From positions 1-7,323 of the forward strand of contig CAZWXS010000084.1 in the NCBI GenBank assembly GCA_964638005.1: a stretch of 7,323 nt of DNA, given 5' to 3'. The notes beneath the pieces were generated by a model. It had not been told where the DNA came from and searched no databases. It saw only the letters and a list, made by a program, of their open reading frames with translations. The position numbers and the translations under genes were made by a program. Each line of letters opens with the position of its first letter. The stretch's first letter is position 1. This document shows positions 1-6,370 of this stretch, one piece after another. The stretch is from JAAYYM01 sp964638005. Its GTDB lineage: Bacteria; Bacillota; Clostridia; Lachnospirales; Lachnospiraceae.

Positions 1-10
1 GGAAAAAGTT

Positions 11-748
11 ATGAAAAAGTTTTTAGTAGCAGCATTGGCAGTCGTATGTGCAATGGGTCTTATTGCATGCGGCAGTAAGGGAAGCGGAGATTCGACTCTG
101 GTTATGGCAACAAATGCAGAGTTTCCGCCGTATGAGTACCATGAAGGAGACCAGATTGTCGGCATCGATGCAGAGATTGCGGCAGCAATCGCAGAAGAAC
201 TAGGCATGGAACTCAAGATTGAGGATATGGCATTTGATTCCATCATCGCAGCGGTACAGTCAGGCAAGGCAGACATCGGTGTTGCGGGTATGACAGTGAA
301 TGAGGATCGTCTGAAGAACGTTAACTTCTCAACGCCTTATACACAGGCGGCACAGGTAATCATCGTTAAGGAAGGCAGTACGGTTGCGACGCCTGATGAC
401 CTGACAGGCAAAAAGATCGGTGTTCAGCTCGGTACGACAGGCGATATCTATGCAGGTGACATCGAAGAAGCAACGATCGAGCGTTACAATAAGGGCTTTG
501 AAGCAGTGCAGGCACTTCTGCAGGATAAGATAGATGCTGTCATCATCGACAGAGAACCGGCAAAGGTATTTGTATCGCAGAATGAAGGTCTGGTTTTGGT
601 GGATGAGGAATTTACCGTAGAAGATTATGCAATTGCGATTGCAAAGGATAATGAAGAACTGCTGACCAAGATCAACGATGCACTTGCAAAGCTTGAAGAG
701 TCAGGAAAATTACAGGAAATCAAGGATAAATACATCACAGCAGAATAG
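11..748 (+). CDS. Polar amino-acid ABC transporter substrate-binding lipoprotein (SBP family 3)
   Basis: This is the extracytoplasmic receptor of an amino-acid importer, expected to be lipid-anchored on the outer face of the membrane. The N-terminus is a lipoprotein signal: MKK, a hydrophobic stretch, then lipobox L17-I-A-C20, with a Gly/Ser-rich linker after Cys20. The mature part follows the family-3 pattern: TNAEFPPYEY near residues 34-43, VGIDAEIAAAIA at 50-61, the AGMTVNEDR segment ending in R100 (the Arg that normally binds the ligand alpha-carboxylate), LGTTGD at 140-145, and D180 in VIIDREPA, the usual place for the Asp that binds the alpha-amino group. At 245 residues it is complete and slightly short for the family. 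A purine-rich GGAAAAAG at bases 1-8 serves as ribosome binding site. The permease begins 8 bases after the stop. Motifs show a polar amino-acid ligand but do not identify which one. Confidence 0.95.
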   Translation: MKKFLVAALAVVCAMGLIACGSKGSGDSTLVMATNAEFPPYEYHEGDQIVGIDAEIAAAIAEELGMELKIEDMAFDSIIAAVQSGKADIGVAGMTVNEDRLKNVNFSTPYTQAAQVIIVKEGSTVATPDDLTGKKIGVQLGTTGDIYAGDIEEATIERYNKGFEAVQALLQDKIDAVIIDREPAKVFVSQNEGLVLVDEEFTVEDYAIAIAKDNEELLTKINDALAKLEESGKLQEIKDKYITAE

Positions 749-756
749 GAACAAAC

Positions 757-1446
757 ATGGGAAAGCTAGCAGACGACTTTTATCAAAATTTCATACAGGA
801 AAACAGATATGAGTATATCTTGGATGGATTGGGTGTGACTCTGATTATAACCTTTTTCTCGGTTTTGATCGGTATCCTGCTTGGTTTTATCGTGGCGATG
901 ATCCGCTCAACCTATGATAAGACAGGAAAAGGATTTATTTTAAATGTCATATGCAATATCTATCTGACAGTCATCAGAGGAACACCTGTTGTTCTGCAGC
1001 TTTTGATTACTTATTTCGTCATTTTTGCATCGGTGGATGTGAATAAAGTGTTCGTGGCAGTCATAGCGTTCGGCATCAATTCGGGCGCCTATGTGGCCGA
1101 AATCATACGAAGCGGTATCATGTCTGTCGATAACGGACAGTTTGAGGCGGGAAGAAGCCTTGGCTTCAGTTACGTACAGACGATGATCTATTTTATCCTG
1201 CCGCAGGCATTTAAGAATATCCTGCCGGCACTCGGCAATGAGTTCATCGTACTCTTGAAGGAAACCTCGGTTGCAGGCTATATTGCGCTGCAGGATCTGA
1301 CCAAGGGTGCAGATATTATCAGGAGCCGTACCTACAACGCACTGATGCCTTTGCTGATGGTAGCAGCAATTTATCTGGTGCTTGTCATGATCTTCGACAA
1401 GCTTGTCAAGAACTTGGAAAGGAGGCTTCGTAACAGTGACCACTGA
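757..1446 (+). CDS. Amino-acid ABC transporter permease (HisM/GlnP family)
   Basis: This is the membrane channel subunit of the importer, probably working as a homodimer because it is the only permease gene in the cluster. The 229 residues show hydrophobic segments at about 25-48, 60-92, 97-117 and 195-217. The GLGVTLIIT start of the first helix is typical of this family, as is the RGTPVVLQL segment that follows. The cytoplasmic EAA loop that docks on the ATPase is clear: E130-A-G-R-S-L-G136, continuing to ILPQAFKNILPAL. The ribosome binding site AGGA overlaps the stop codon of the binding-protein gene, so translation is probably coupled. Its 3' end overlaps the ATPase gene by 11 bases if that gene starts at GTG 1436. 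The protein is complete with no missing family feature. Confidence 0.95.
   Translation: MGKLADDFYQNFIQENRYEYILDGLGVTLIITFFSVLIGILLGFIVAMIRSTYDKTGKGFILNVICNIYLTVIRGTPVVLQLLITYFVIFASVDVNKVFVAVIAFGINSGAYVAEIIRSGIMSVDNGQFEAGRSLGFSYVQTMIYFILPQAFKNILPALGNEFIVLLKETSVAGYIALQDLTKGADIIRSRTYNALMPLLMVAAIYLVLVMIFDKLVKNLERRLRNSDH
1418..1425 (+). promoter_or_regulatory. Ribosome binding site that fixes the GTG start of the ATPase gene
   Basis: AAAGGAGG is a near-perfect Shine-Dalgarno sequence lying inside the 3' end of the permease gene. Its 10-base distance to GTG 1436 supports that codon rather than TTG 1403 or ATG 1451. It also implies that ribosomes finishing the permease can reinitiate on the ATPase gene. 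Confidence 0.75.
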
Positions 1447-2188
1447 TCAGATGTGTACAAAACCTCTTATTGAAGTTCGCGATTTAAAGAAGAACTTTGG
1501 CGATTTAGAAGCGCTGAACGGAATTACGGTTGATTTCTATGAAGGAGATGTTGCCTTTATTGTAGGACCTTCCGGCTCCGGCAAAAGTACTTTTTTGCGT
1601 TGCCTGAACCGACTTGAAGAACCGACAGGAGGCAGTATCCTGTTCGAGGGGATTGATATTTGTAATCCCAAAAGCAATATTGATGCGCAGCGTCAAAAGA
1701 TGGGGATGGTATTCCAGCAGTTCAATCTGTTTCCGCATATGACGGTTATGAAAAACCTGACCATCGCCCCAATCAAATTACAACATAAGACTAAGGAAGA
1801 GGCAGAACGACAGGCAATGACATTTTTGGAACGTGTCGGACTGGCTGACCGTTATGATGCCTATCCCAATCAGTTATCGGGCGGACAGAAGCAGAGAATC
1901 GCCATCGTACGTTCTCTGTGCATGACTCCGGATGTCATGCTGTTTGATGAACCGACCTCGGCACTGGATCCGGAGATGGTCGGCGAAGTATTGAATGTCA
2001 TGCGTGATCTGGCAGAAGAAAAAATGACGATGATCGTTGTTACGCATGAGATGAGCTTTGCAAGAGAAGTGGCGAACAGGGTCATGTTCATGGCAGACGG
2101 TCTAATCATAGAAGAAAATAATCCGAAGGATTTCTTTGAGCATCCACAGAGTGAACGGCTGCAGAGTTTTCTCGGTAAGGTATTATAA
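1436..2188 (+). CDS. Amino-acid ABC transporter ATP-binding protein (GlnQ/HisP type)
   Basis: This cytoplasmic ATPase drives the importer. With a GTG start at 1436 it has 250 residues, the usual family length. Visible motifs in order are Walker A GPSGSGKST (44-52), the Q-loop FQQFNLFPH (93-101), signature LSGGQ (147-151), Walker B VMLFDE (167-172) with catalytic E172, D-loop SALD (175-178) and switch H204 in VVTHEM. FQQFNLFPHMT followed by an LSGGQ(K/Q)QR signature is characteristic of polar amino-acid importers. The start is chosen because AAAGGAGG at 1418-1425 lies 10 bases before GTG 1436. The in-frame TTG at 1403 precedes that site, and the ATG at 1451 is 25 bases away from it. The gene overlaps the permease by 11 bases, and topB begins 3 bases after the stop. 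Confidence 0.95.
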   Translation: MTTDQMCTKPLIEVRDLKKNFGDLEALNGITVDFYEGDVAFIVGPSGSGKSTFLRCLNRLEEPTGGSILFEGIDICNPKSNIDAQRQKMGMVFQQFNLFPHMTVMKNLTIAPIKLQHKTKEEAERQAMTFLERVGLADRYDAYPNQLSGGQKQRIAIVRSLCMTPDVMLFDEPTSALDPEMVGEVLNVMRDLAEEKMTMIVVTHEMSFAREVANRVMFMADGLIIEENNPKDFFEHPQSERLQSFLGKVL

Positions 2189-2191
2189 AGT

Positions 2192-4222
2192 ATGGCAAAA
2201 ACAGTTTTTATCGCAGAAAAGCCAAGCGTTGCAAGGGAATTTGCCAATGCGCTGAAGCTGAATACGAAGAAATACGATGGTTATCTGGAATCCGAGAATA
2301 CCATCGTTACATGGTGTGTCGGACATCTGGTGACGATGAGTTATCCGGATGTTTATGACCCAAAATATAAGAAGTGGAGCTTTGCAACACTTCCTTTTTT
2401 GCCTGAAAAGTATATGTATGAGGTCATTCCTTCTGCATCCAAGCAGTACCAGATCGTAAGCGGACTGCTCAATCGTGCGGATGTTGATACCATCTATGTC
2501 TGCACAGACTCCGGGCGTGAGGGAGAATATATCTACAGGCTTGTGGAGATGCAGGCGAATGTAACAGGAAAGACTCGAAAGAGAGTGTGGATCGATTCAC
2601 AGACGGAAGAAGAAATCAGGCGCGGTATCAAGGAAGCCAAAGATCTGTCGGAATATGATGACTTGGCTGAGTCCGCTTATCTGCGTGCCAAGGAAGACTA
2701 TCTGATGGGCATCAATTTTTCCAGAGCATTGACGTTAAAGTACGGAGATGCCATATCGAATTTCCTGCAGATGAAATATGCAGTCGTATCTGTCGGACGT
2801 GTCATGACCTGTGTACTGGGGATGGTAGTGAAGCGTGAACGGGAGATTCGGGAATTTGTCAAGACACCATTTTACAGGGTGCTTGCCAACTTGCAGTTGA
2901 AAGCAGGAAGTAACGGATTCGAAGCAGAGTGGAAGGCGATAGAGGGCTCTGCATATTATCAATCACCGTTATTGTATAAGGAAAACGGACTTAAGACCAG
3001 AGAGGATGCCGATGCATTGATTGCAGGTTTGCAGGCAGTACAGCCCTTTGAGGCGGTGGTAGCATCTCTGGAGAAGAAGAAAGAAAATAAGAATGCACCG
3101 CTTCTTTATAATCTGGCAGAATTACAAAATGACTGCTCCAAGTATTTTAAGATCAGTCCGGATGAGACGCTTCGCATCGTGCAGGAACTCTATGAGAAGA
3201 AGGCTGTCACCTATCCGAGAACAGATGCCAGAGTATTGTCAACGGCGGTTGCAAAGGAAATACATAAAAATATTCAGGGGCTCAAGAATTACGGACATGT
3301 TGCAGAATATGCATCCAAGGTATTGGAGGAGGGTTCTTATAAAGGTATCGCCAAGACCCGCTACGTCAACGACAAGCAGATCACAGACCATTATGCAATC
3401 ATTCCGACAGGACAGGGAATGGATGCACTCAGGAGCGTATCTGAGCTTGCAGGCAAGGTATATGAAATCATAGCACGCAGATTTCTGAGCATCTTTTATC
3501 CGGCAGCAGTTTATCAAAAAACCGGAATTACGGCAAAGATCGGTATAGAAGTATTTCAGGCGAATTTCAAGGTTCTTTTGGATGAGGGCTATATGCAGGT
3601 GACACATTTTTCGTTTGCCAAGAAGAAAGCAGAGCAGGAAAGTCCGGAAGGCGCGAGCATCGAAGATGTCGGCGAAGAGGAAGATATGTGTGACGCAGAT
3701 TTTCTTGCGGCGCTGCAGTCTTTGAAAAAAGGAGATTCTCTGCATGTTGACCAGTTATCCGTCAAAGAGGGCGAGACATCTCCGCCGAAACGCTATACAT
3801 CGGGTTCCATGATCCTTGCAATGGAAAATGCGGGGCAGTTGATCGAGGACGAGGAACTGCGGGCACAGATCAAGGGAAGCGGCATCGGAACATCTGCGAC
3901 CAGAGCAGAGATATTGAAGAAACTGGTCGGAAATAAGTATCTGAGCCTGAATAAGAAGACGCAGGTCATCACACCGGCACTTATGGGAGAGATGATTTAT
4001 GATGTGGTGGATGCGTCCATACGTCCTCTGCTGGATCCGAAACTGACGGCAAGCTGGGAAAAGGGACTGACTGGTGTTGCAGAAGGTGAGATTACCGCAG
4101 ATGAATACATGAAGAAGCTGAATGATTATGTGGCAAGAAGAACAGAGGCGGTGCGTGGACTGAACAACCAGACGATGTTACGCAGCCAGTTCATGAAAGC
4201 GAAGCAATATTATAAAAAATAG
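2192..4222 (+). CDS. topB: DNA topoisomerase III (type IA topoisomerase)
   Basis: This enzyme cuts one DNA strand through a 5'-phosphotyrosine link and passes strands, acting on decatenation and recombination intermediates. The N-terminal Toprim domain shows AEKPSVA with E9 and then TDSGREGE with D106, E110 and E112. The topo IA core carries the active-site Tyr in VTYPRTD (Y341), the motif SPPKRYTSGSM near 530-540, and GIGTSATRAE (564-573). Gly108 replaces the second Asp of the E. coli TopA DxD motif. The B. subtilis TopB that I recall has TDAGREGE there, so this is normal for the Gram-positive branch. An acidic stretch lies at about 481-501. The protein ends at residue 676 with no paired cysteines, so the C-terminal zinc ribbon found in many TopB proteins is absent. 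Only a weak GGTAAGG (2174-2180) precedes the ATG, which lies 3 bases after the ATPase stop, suggesting translational coupling. Confidence 0.95.
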   Translation: MAKTVFIAEKPSVAREFANALKLNTKKYDGYLESENTIVTWCVGHLVTMSYPDVYDPKYKKWSFATLPFLPEKYMYEVIPSASKQYQIVSGLLNRADVDTIYVCTDSGREGEYIYRLVEMQANVTGKTRKRVWIDSQTEEEIRRGIKEAKDLSEYDDLAESAYLRAKEDYLMGINFSRALTLKYGDAISNFLQMKYAVVSVGRVMTCVLGMVVKREREIREFVKTPFYRVLANLQLKAGSNGFEAEWKAIEGSAYYQSPLLYKENGLKTREDADALIAGLQAVQPFEAVVASLEKKKENKNAPLLYNLAELQNDCSKYFKISPDETLRIVQELYEKKAVTYPRTDARVLSTAVAKEIHKNIQGLKNYGHVAEYASKVLEEGSYKGIAKTRYVNDKQITDHYAIIPTGQGMDALRSVSELAGKVYEIIARRFLSIFYPAAVYQKTGITAKIGIEVFQANFKVLLDEGYMQVTHFSFAKKKAEQESPEGASIEDVGEEEDMCDADFLAALQSLKKGDSLHVDQLSVKEGETSPPKRYTSGSMILAMENAGQLIEDEELRAQIKGSGIGTSATRAEILKKLVGNKYLSLNKKTQVITPALMGEMIYDVVDASIRPLLDPKLTASWEKGLTGVAEGEITADEYMKKLNDYVARRTEAVRGLNNQTMLRSQFMKAKQYYKK

Positions 4223-4238
4223 ATGGGAGATACGAAAA

Positions 4239-4904
4239 ATGGAAGGATTTAAGATTAAGAACCTGTACAACCTGGAAGAGACGATTGCAGCAGATTTGTT
4301 TGACGGATTGACCTATCCCTGGGAGGCATTGCCCAAAATCAGTGCATTTATCATGGAACTGGGAGCGGGGCTGTCAAAGGAAGAGTATGATCAGATAGGG
4401 GACAACATATGGATTGCCAAGAGTGCTAAGGTTGCACCGACAGCCAATATCAACGGCCCGGCAATCATCGGAAAGAATGCAGAAGTACGTCATTGTGCAT
4501 TTATCAGAGGAAATGCAATTGTAGGAGAAGGTGCTGTTGTCGGCAATTCGACAGAACTTAAGAATGTGGTTCTCTTTAATAAAGTGCAGGTGCCGCATTA
4601 CAACTATGTGGGAGATTCAATATTGGGATATAAGTCGCATATGGGTGCCGGCTCCATCACATCAAATGTGAAGTCAGATAAGACGCTGGTCGTTGTGAAC
4701 GGCGGAGAAGAGAAAATAGAAACAGGATTGAAGAAGTTCGGTGCCATGCTGGGAGACGAAGTTGAGGTTGGTTGTAATTCCGTTTTGAATCCGGGAACTG
4801 TCATCGGCAGACATACCAATGTATATCCGACTTCCATGGTACGCGGTTATATACCGGAGAACAGTATTTACAAGAAGCAGGGTGAAATCGCCGGAAAGAG
4901 GTAG
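4239..4904 (+). CDS. Stand-alone left-handed beta-helix (hexapeptide) protein resembling the GlmU acetyltransferase domain
   Basis: This protein of 221 residues has a helical N-terminal part (about 1-50) and then hexapeptide repeats from about residue 53 to 205. Examples are IWIAKSAKVAPTANI, AIIGKNAEV and AIVGEGAVVGNS. The segment from GNSTELKN (102-109) through PHYNYVGD (119-126) to MGAGSITSNV (135-144) lines up with the GlmU acetyltransferase site. H120 falls at the catalytic His of GlmU. The N-terminal pyrophosphorylase domain of GlmU is absent, so a name such as UDP-GlcNAc pyrophosphorylase would be misleading. It could be a sugar-nucleotide or sugar-phosphate acyltransferase, or a non-catalytic beta-helix protein; the substrate is unknown. 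The ribosome binding site GGGAGA (4225-4230) is 8 bases before the ATG, and the gene starts 16 bases after topB. Confidence 0.85.
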   Translation: MEGFKIKNLYNLEETIAADLFDGLTYPWEALPKISAFIMELGAGLSKEEYDQIGDNIWIAKSAKVAPTANINGPAIIGKNAEVRHCAFIRGNAIVGEGAVVGNSTELKNVVLFNKVQVPHYNYVGDSILGYKSHMGAGSITSNVKSDKTLVVVNGGEEKIETGLKKFGAMLGDEVEVGCNSVLNPGTVIGRHTNVYPTSMVRGYIPENSIYKKQGEIAGKR

Positions 4905-4917
4905 GAGAGAAGAGTCT

Positions 4918-6231
4918 ATGGGGAAAGATGTGGCGCAGAATGGTTTCGGAACGATAGAGACGGTTGTTGATAATATCATCGGGGGGATCCTGGTTCTGGA
5001 GATCAAGGGTAAAAATTACGAGATTAAGCCTTTGTTTGTAAATGAAGGTTTTTACAGAATGCTCGGATACAATCGAAAAGAAGCTGAGATCATTTTCAAG
5101 AATCTGAAAGAGAATATCGTAGTGGAAGACAGAAGCATTGTCGATCAGGCAATCGTCGATACATTAAAGGATGATGGTTGGGTCGAGGTGGAGTTCCGCA
5201 CGGTTACCAACGATGGCGGAATCAGATGGCTACAGGTACGTTCCAATCTGTATTCCAGAGACAGCGAGAGGAGCATCTGTACGGCAATCATACTGGATGC
5301 AACCGAACGTAAAAATATGGATGAGGAATGGACAAAACAGGCAGAGCGTATGAATCTCCTGTCTGAAGTGGAAAGAGAGCATATTCTGGACTACAATGCG
5401 AAGACAGATTCCTTAATCTTCAAGACCGCACAGGATTCCGGATATGCGCACGATATCGTATTCCGCAATTACATGGAGCGCGGTGAGTTTGAGGGAGTAG
5501 CTCCGGAGGATATGGAAAAGATTCGGGATATTATGCAGGATGCACTGAAATCACCGAAAAGAGATTCTGTGGATGTGCGCATGAAGCTGATCCACGATGA
5601 ATATAGATGGCATCGGGTCGTTGTATCAAGTATCCTCGGAAATGAGGGGTATGTGACCCGAATCGTCGGAAGAATCACGGACATTCATACGGCCAAGCTC
5701 AAGGAACTGGAACTGGAGGTCAGGGCAGAAATTGATCTGCTGACAGGCGTATTCAATCGAGGTGCGACGGAGCATCTGATCACACAGCTGCTGCAGGAAG
5801 AAGAAAAGGAAGAATCAAAAAAGATCCATGCATTTATGGAACTGGATATTGATAATTTCAAATCCGTCAATGATTATCTCGGACACGCTTACGGAGACCT
5901 TGTATTGAGTGAGGTGGCGGAAAATCTCAAGAATATGTTCAAGGGACATGATATTGTCGGTCGCTTTGGCGGAGATGAGTTTATTATATTCATGTATGAT
6001 ATCGAGGATGAAAGAAATGCAGAAATCATCGCCAAAAAATTGTGCCACATGATACAAAAGACGTATCCGTGTGTTCATGGTGACATTGACGTGACAGCAA
6101 GTATTGGTATCGTGATATGTGAAGTGCCGTTCCTGAGTTATAAGGAACTCTTTGAACGTGCAGATAAGGCAATGTATGCTGCGAAGAACAGTGGGAAGAA
6201 TGGGTGTGCTGTTTACAGTGACGCCTTGTAG
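4918..6231 (+). CDS. PAS-PAS-GGDEF diguanylate cyclase
   Basis: This probable cytoplasmic signalling enzyme would make cyclic di-GMP from two GTP. It has 437 residues and no membrane segment or signal peptide. A PAS domain at about 12-132 ends in the typical ILDATERK. A second, more divergent PAS-like domain at about 145-260 ends in RITDIHTAK. A short helical linker leads to the GGDEF domain, which starts at DLLTGVFNR (273-281). Expected catalytic features are present: D310 in ELDIDNFK, N318 and D327, the intact GGDEF at 351-355, and RADKAMYAAK near the end. The RxxD product-inhibition site reads K342-G-H-D345, so feedback inhibition may be weak. ATG 4918 is preferred over an in-frame ATG at 4819 inside the previous gene because AGGAG (4903-4907) lies 10 bases upstream. 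The gap to the previous gene is 13 bases. The signal sensed by the PAS domains cannot be read from sequence. Confidence 0.93.
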   Translation: MGKDVAQNGFGTIETVVDNIIGGILVLEIKGKNYEIKPLFVNEGFYRMLGYNRKEAEIIFKNLKENIVVEDRSIVDQAIVDTLKDDGWVEVEFRTVTNDGGIRWLQVRSNLYSRDSERSICTAIILDATERKNMDEEWTKQAERMNLLSEVEREHILDYNAKTDSLIFKTAQDSGYAHDIVFRNYMERGEFEGVAPEDMEKIRDIMQDALKSPKRDSVDVRMKLIHDEYRWHRVVVSSILGNEGYVTRIVGRITDIHTAKLKELELEVRAEIDLLTGVFNRGATEHLITQLLQEEEKEESKKIHAFMELDIDNFKSVNDYLGHAYGDLVLSEVAENLKNMFKGHDIVGRFGGDEFIIFMYDIEDERNAEIIAKKLCHMIQKTYPCVHGDIDVTASIGIVICEVPFLSYKELFERADKAMYAAKNSGKNGCAVYSDAL

Positions 6232-6236
6232 GTGGA

Positions 6237-6248
6237 TTGCAATAAATA
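6237..6248 (+). repeat. Direct repeat TTGCAATAAATA, copy 1
   Basis: An exact 12-base copy of 6255-6266, with starts 18 bases apart. Together with the preceding A it contains ATTGCAAT (6236-6243), a perfect 8-base palindrome. The arrangement would fit a paired regulator site or be chance in AT-rich DNA. Confidence 0.6.
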
Positions 6249-6254
6249 TCTGAT

Positions 6255-6266
6255 TTGCAATAAATA
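6255..6266 (+). repeat. Direct repeat TTGCAATAAATA, copy 2
   Basis: The second exact copy of the 12-base unit. It is preceded by GAT, whereas copy 1 is preceded by GA, so the similarity extends slightly beyond the exact match. The copies lie just after the diguanylate cyclase stop and about 105 bases or more before the next start codon. Confidence 0.6.
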
Positions 6267-6356
6267 CAAAAAACGACTGGATTTTTCGACAGGTTTATGA
6301 GACAATAACAGATGGTGAAAAAATGTTTTATTTATATTAAAAAATACAAGTTGTTG

Positions 6357-6363
6357 AAAGGAG
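6357..6363 (+). promoter_or_regulatory. Ribosome binding site of the Fe-S scaffold-like gene
   Basis: AAAGGAG sits 7 bases before ATG 6371, an optimal Gram-positive arrangement that supports this start and suggests strong translation. Confidence 0.8.
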
Positions 6364-6370
6364 TATTCAC

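Larger units (their letters stand above)
6232..6370 (+). promoter_or_regulatory. AT-rich intergenic spacer, likely promoter region of the Fe-S scaffold/GGGtGRT unit
   Basis: This 139-base spacer is the only sizeable non-coding stretch. It has no open frame worth calling and is much richer in A and T than its flanks. The weak promoter-like combinations I could find are TTGCAA (6237-6242) with AATAAA (6259-6264) at a 16-base spacing, and an isolated TATATT (6333-6338) without a good -35. None is decisive. I see no GC-rich hairpin followed by a T-run, so an intrinsic terminator for the upstream genes is not evident and read-through remains possible. The 3' end carries the ribosome binding site AAAGGAG at 6357-6363. 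Confidence 0.4.

Noticed and set aside
940..1443. Minus-strand open frame of 167 codons inside the permease gene
   Set aside because: It lies wholly opposite a well-supported permease, is rich in His, Cys and Arg with no recognisable domain, and is explained as a shadow of the + strand codon pattern.
2507..2527. Loss of a Toprim catalytic Asp in TopB (TDSGREGE instead of a DxD form)
   Set aside because: Gram-positive topoisomerase III such as B. subtilis TopB has TDAGREGE at this site, so Gly here is normal for the branch.
3093..3473. Plus-strand alternative frame of 126 codons within topB
   Set aside because: It is an out-of-frame translation rich in Arg and Met with no ribosome binding site and no homology I recognise.
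3239..3745. Minus-strand open frame of 168 codons inside topB
   Set aside because: It has no family resemblance and overlaps the catalytic core region of a complete topB.
4819..4917. A 33-residue N-terminal extension of the diguanylate cyclase from ATG 4819
   Set aside because: It lies inside the preceding gene, has basic unstructured sequence, and the ribosome binding site AGGAG at 4903-4907 points to ATG 4918.
6266..6291. Possible terminator or hairpin from the A-run and T-run around CGACTGG
   Set aside because: The only pairing is A-run with T-run across a short loop, with no GC stem, and the CGAC motifs are direct rather than inverted.
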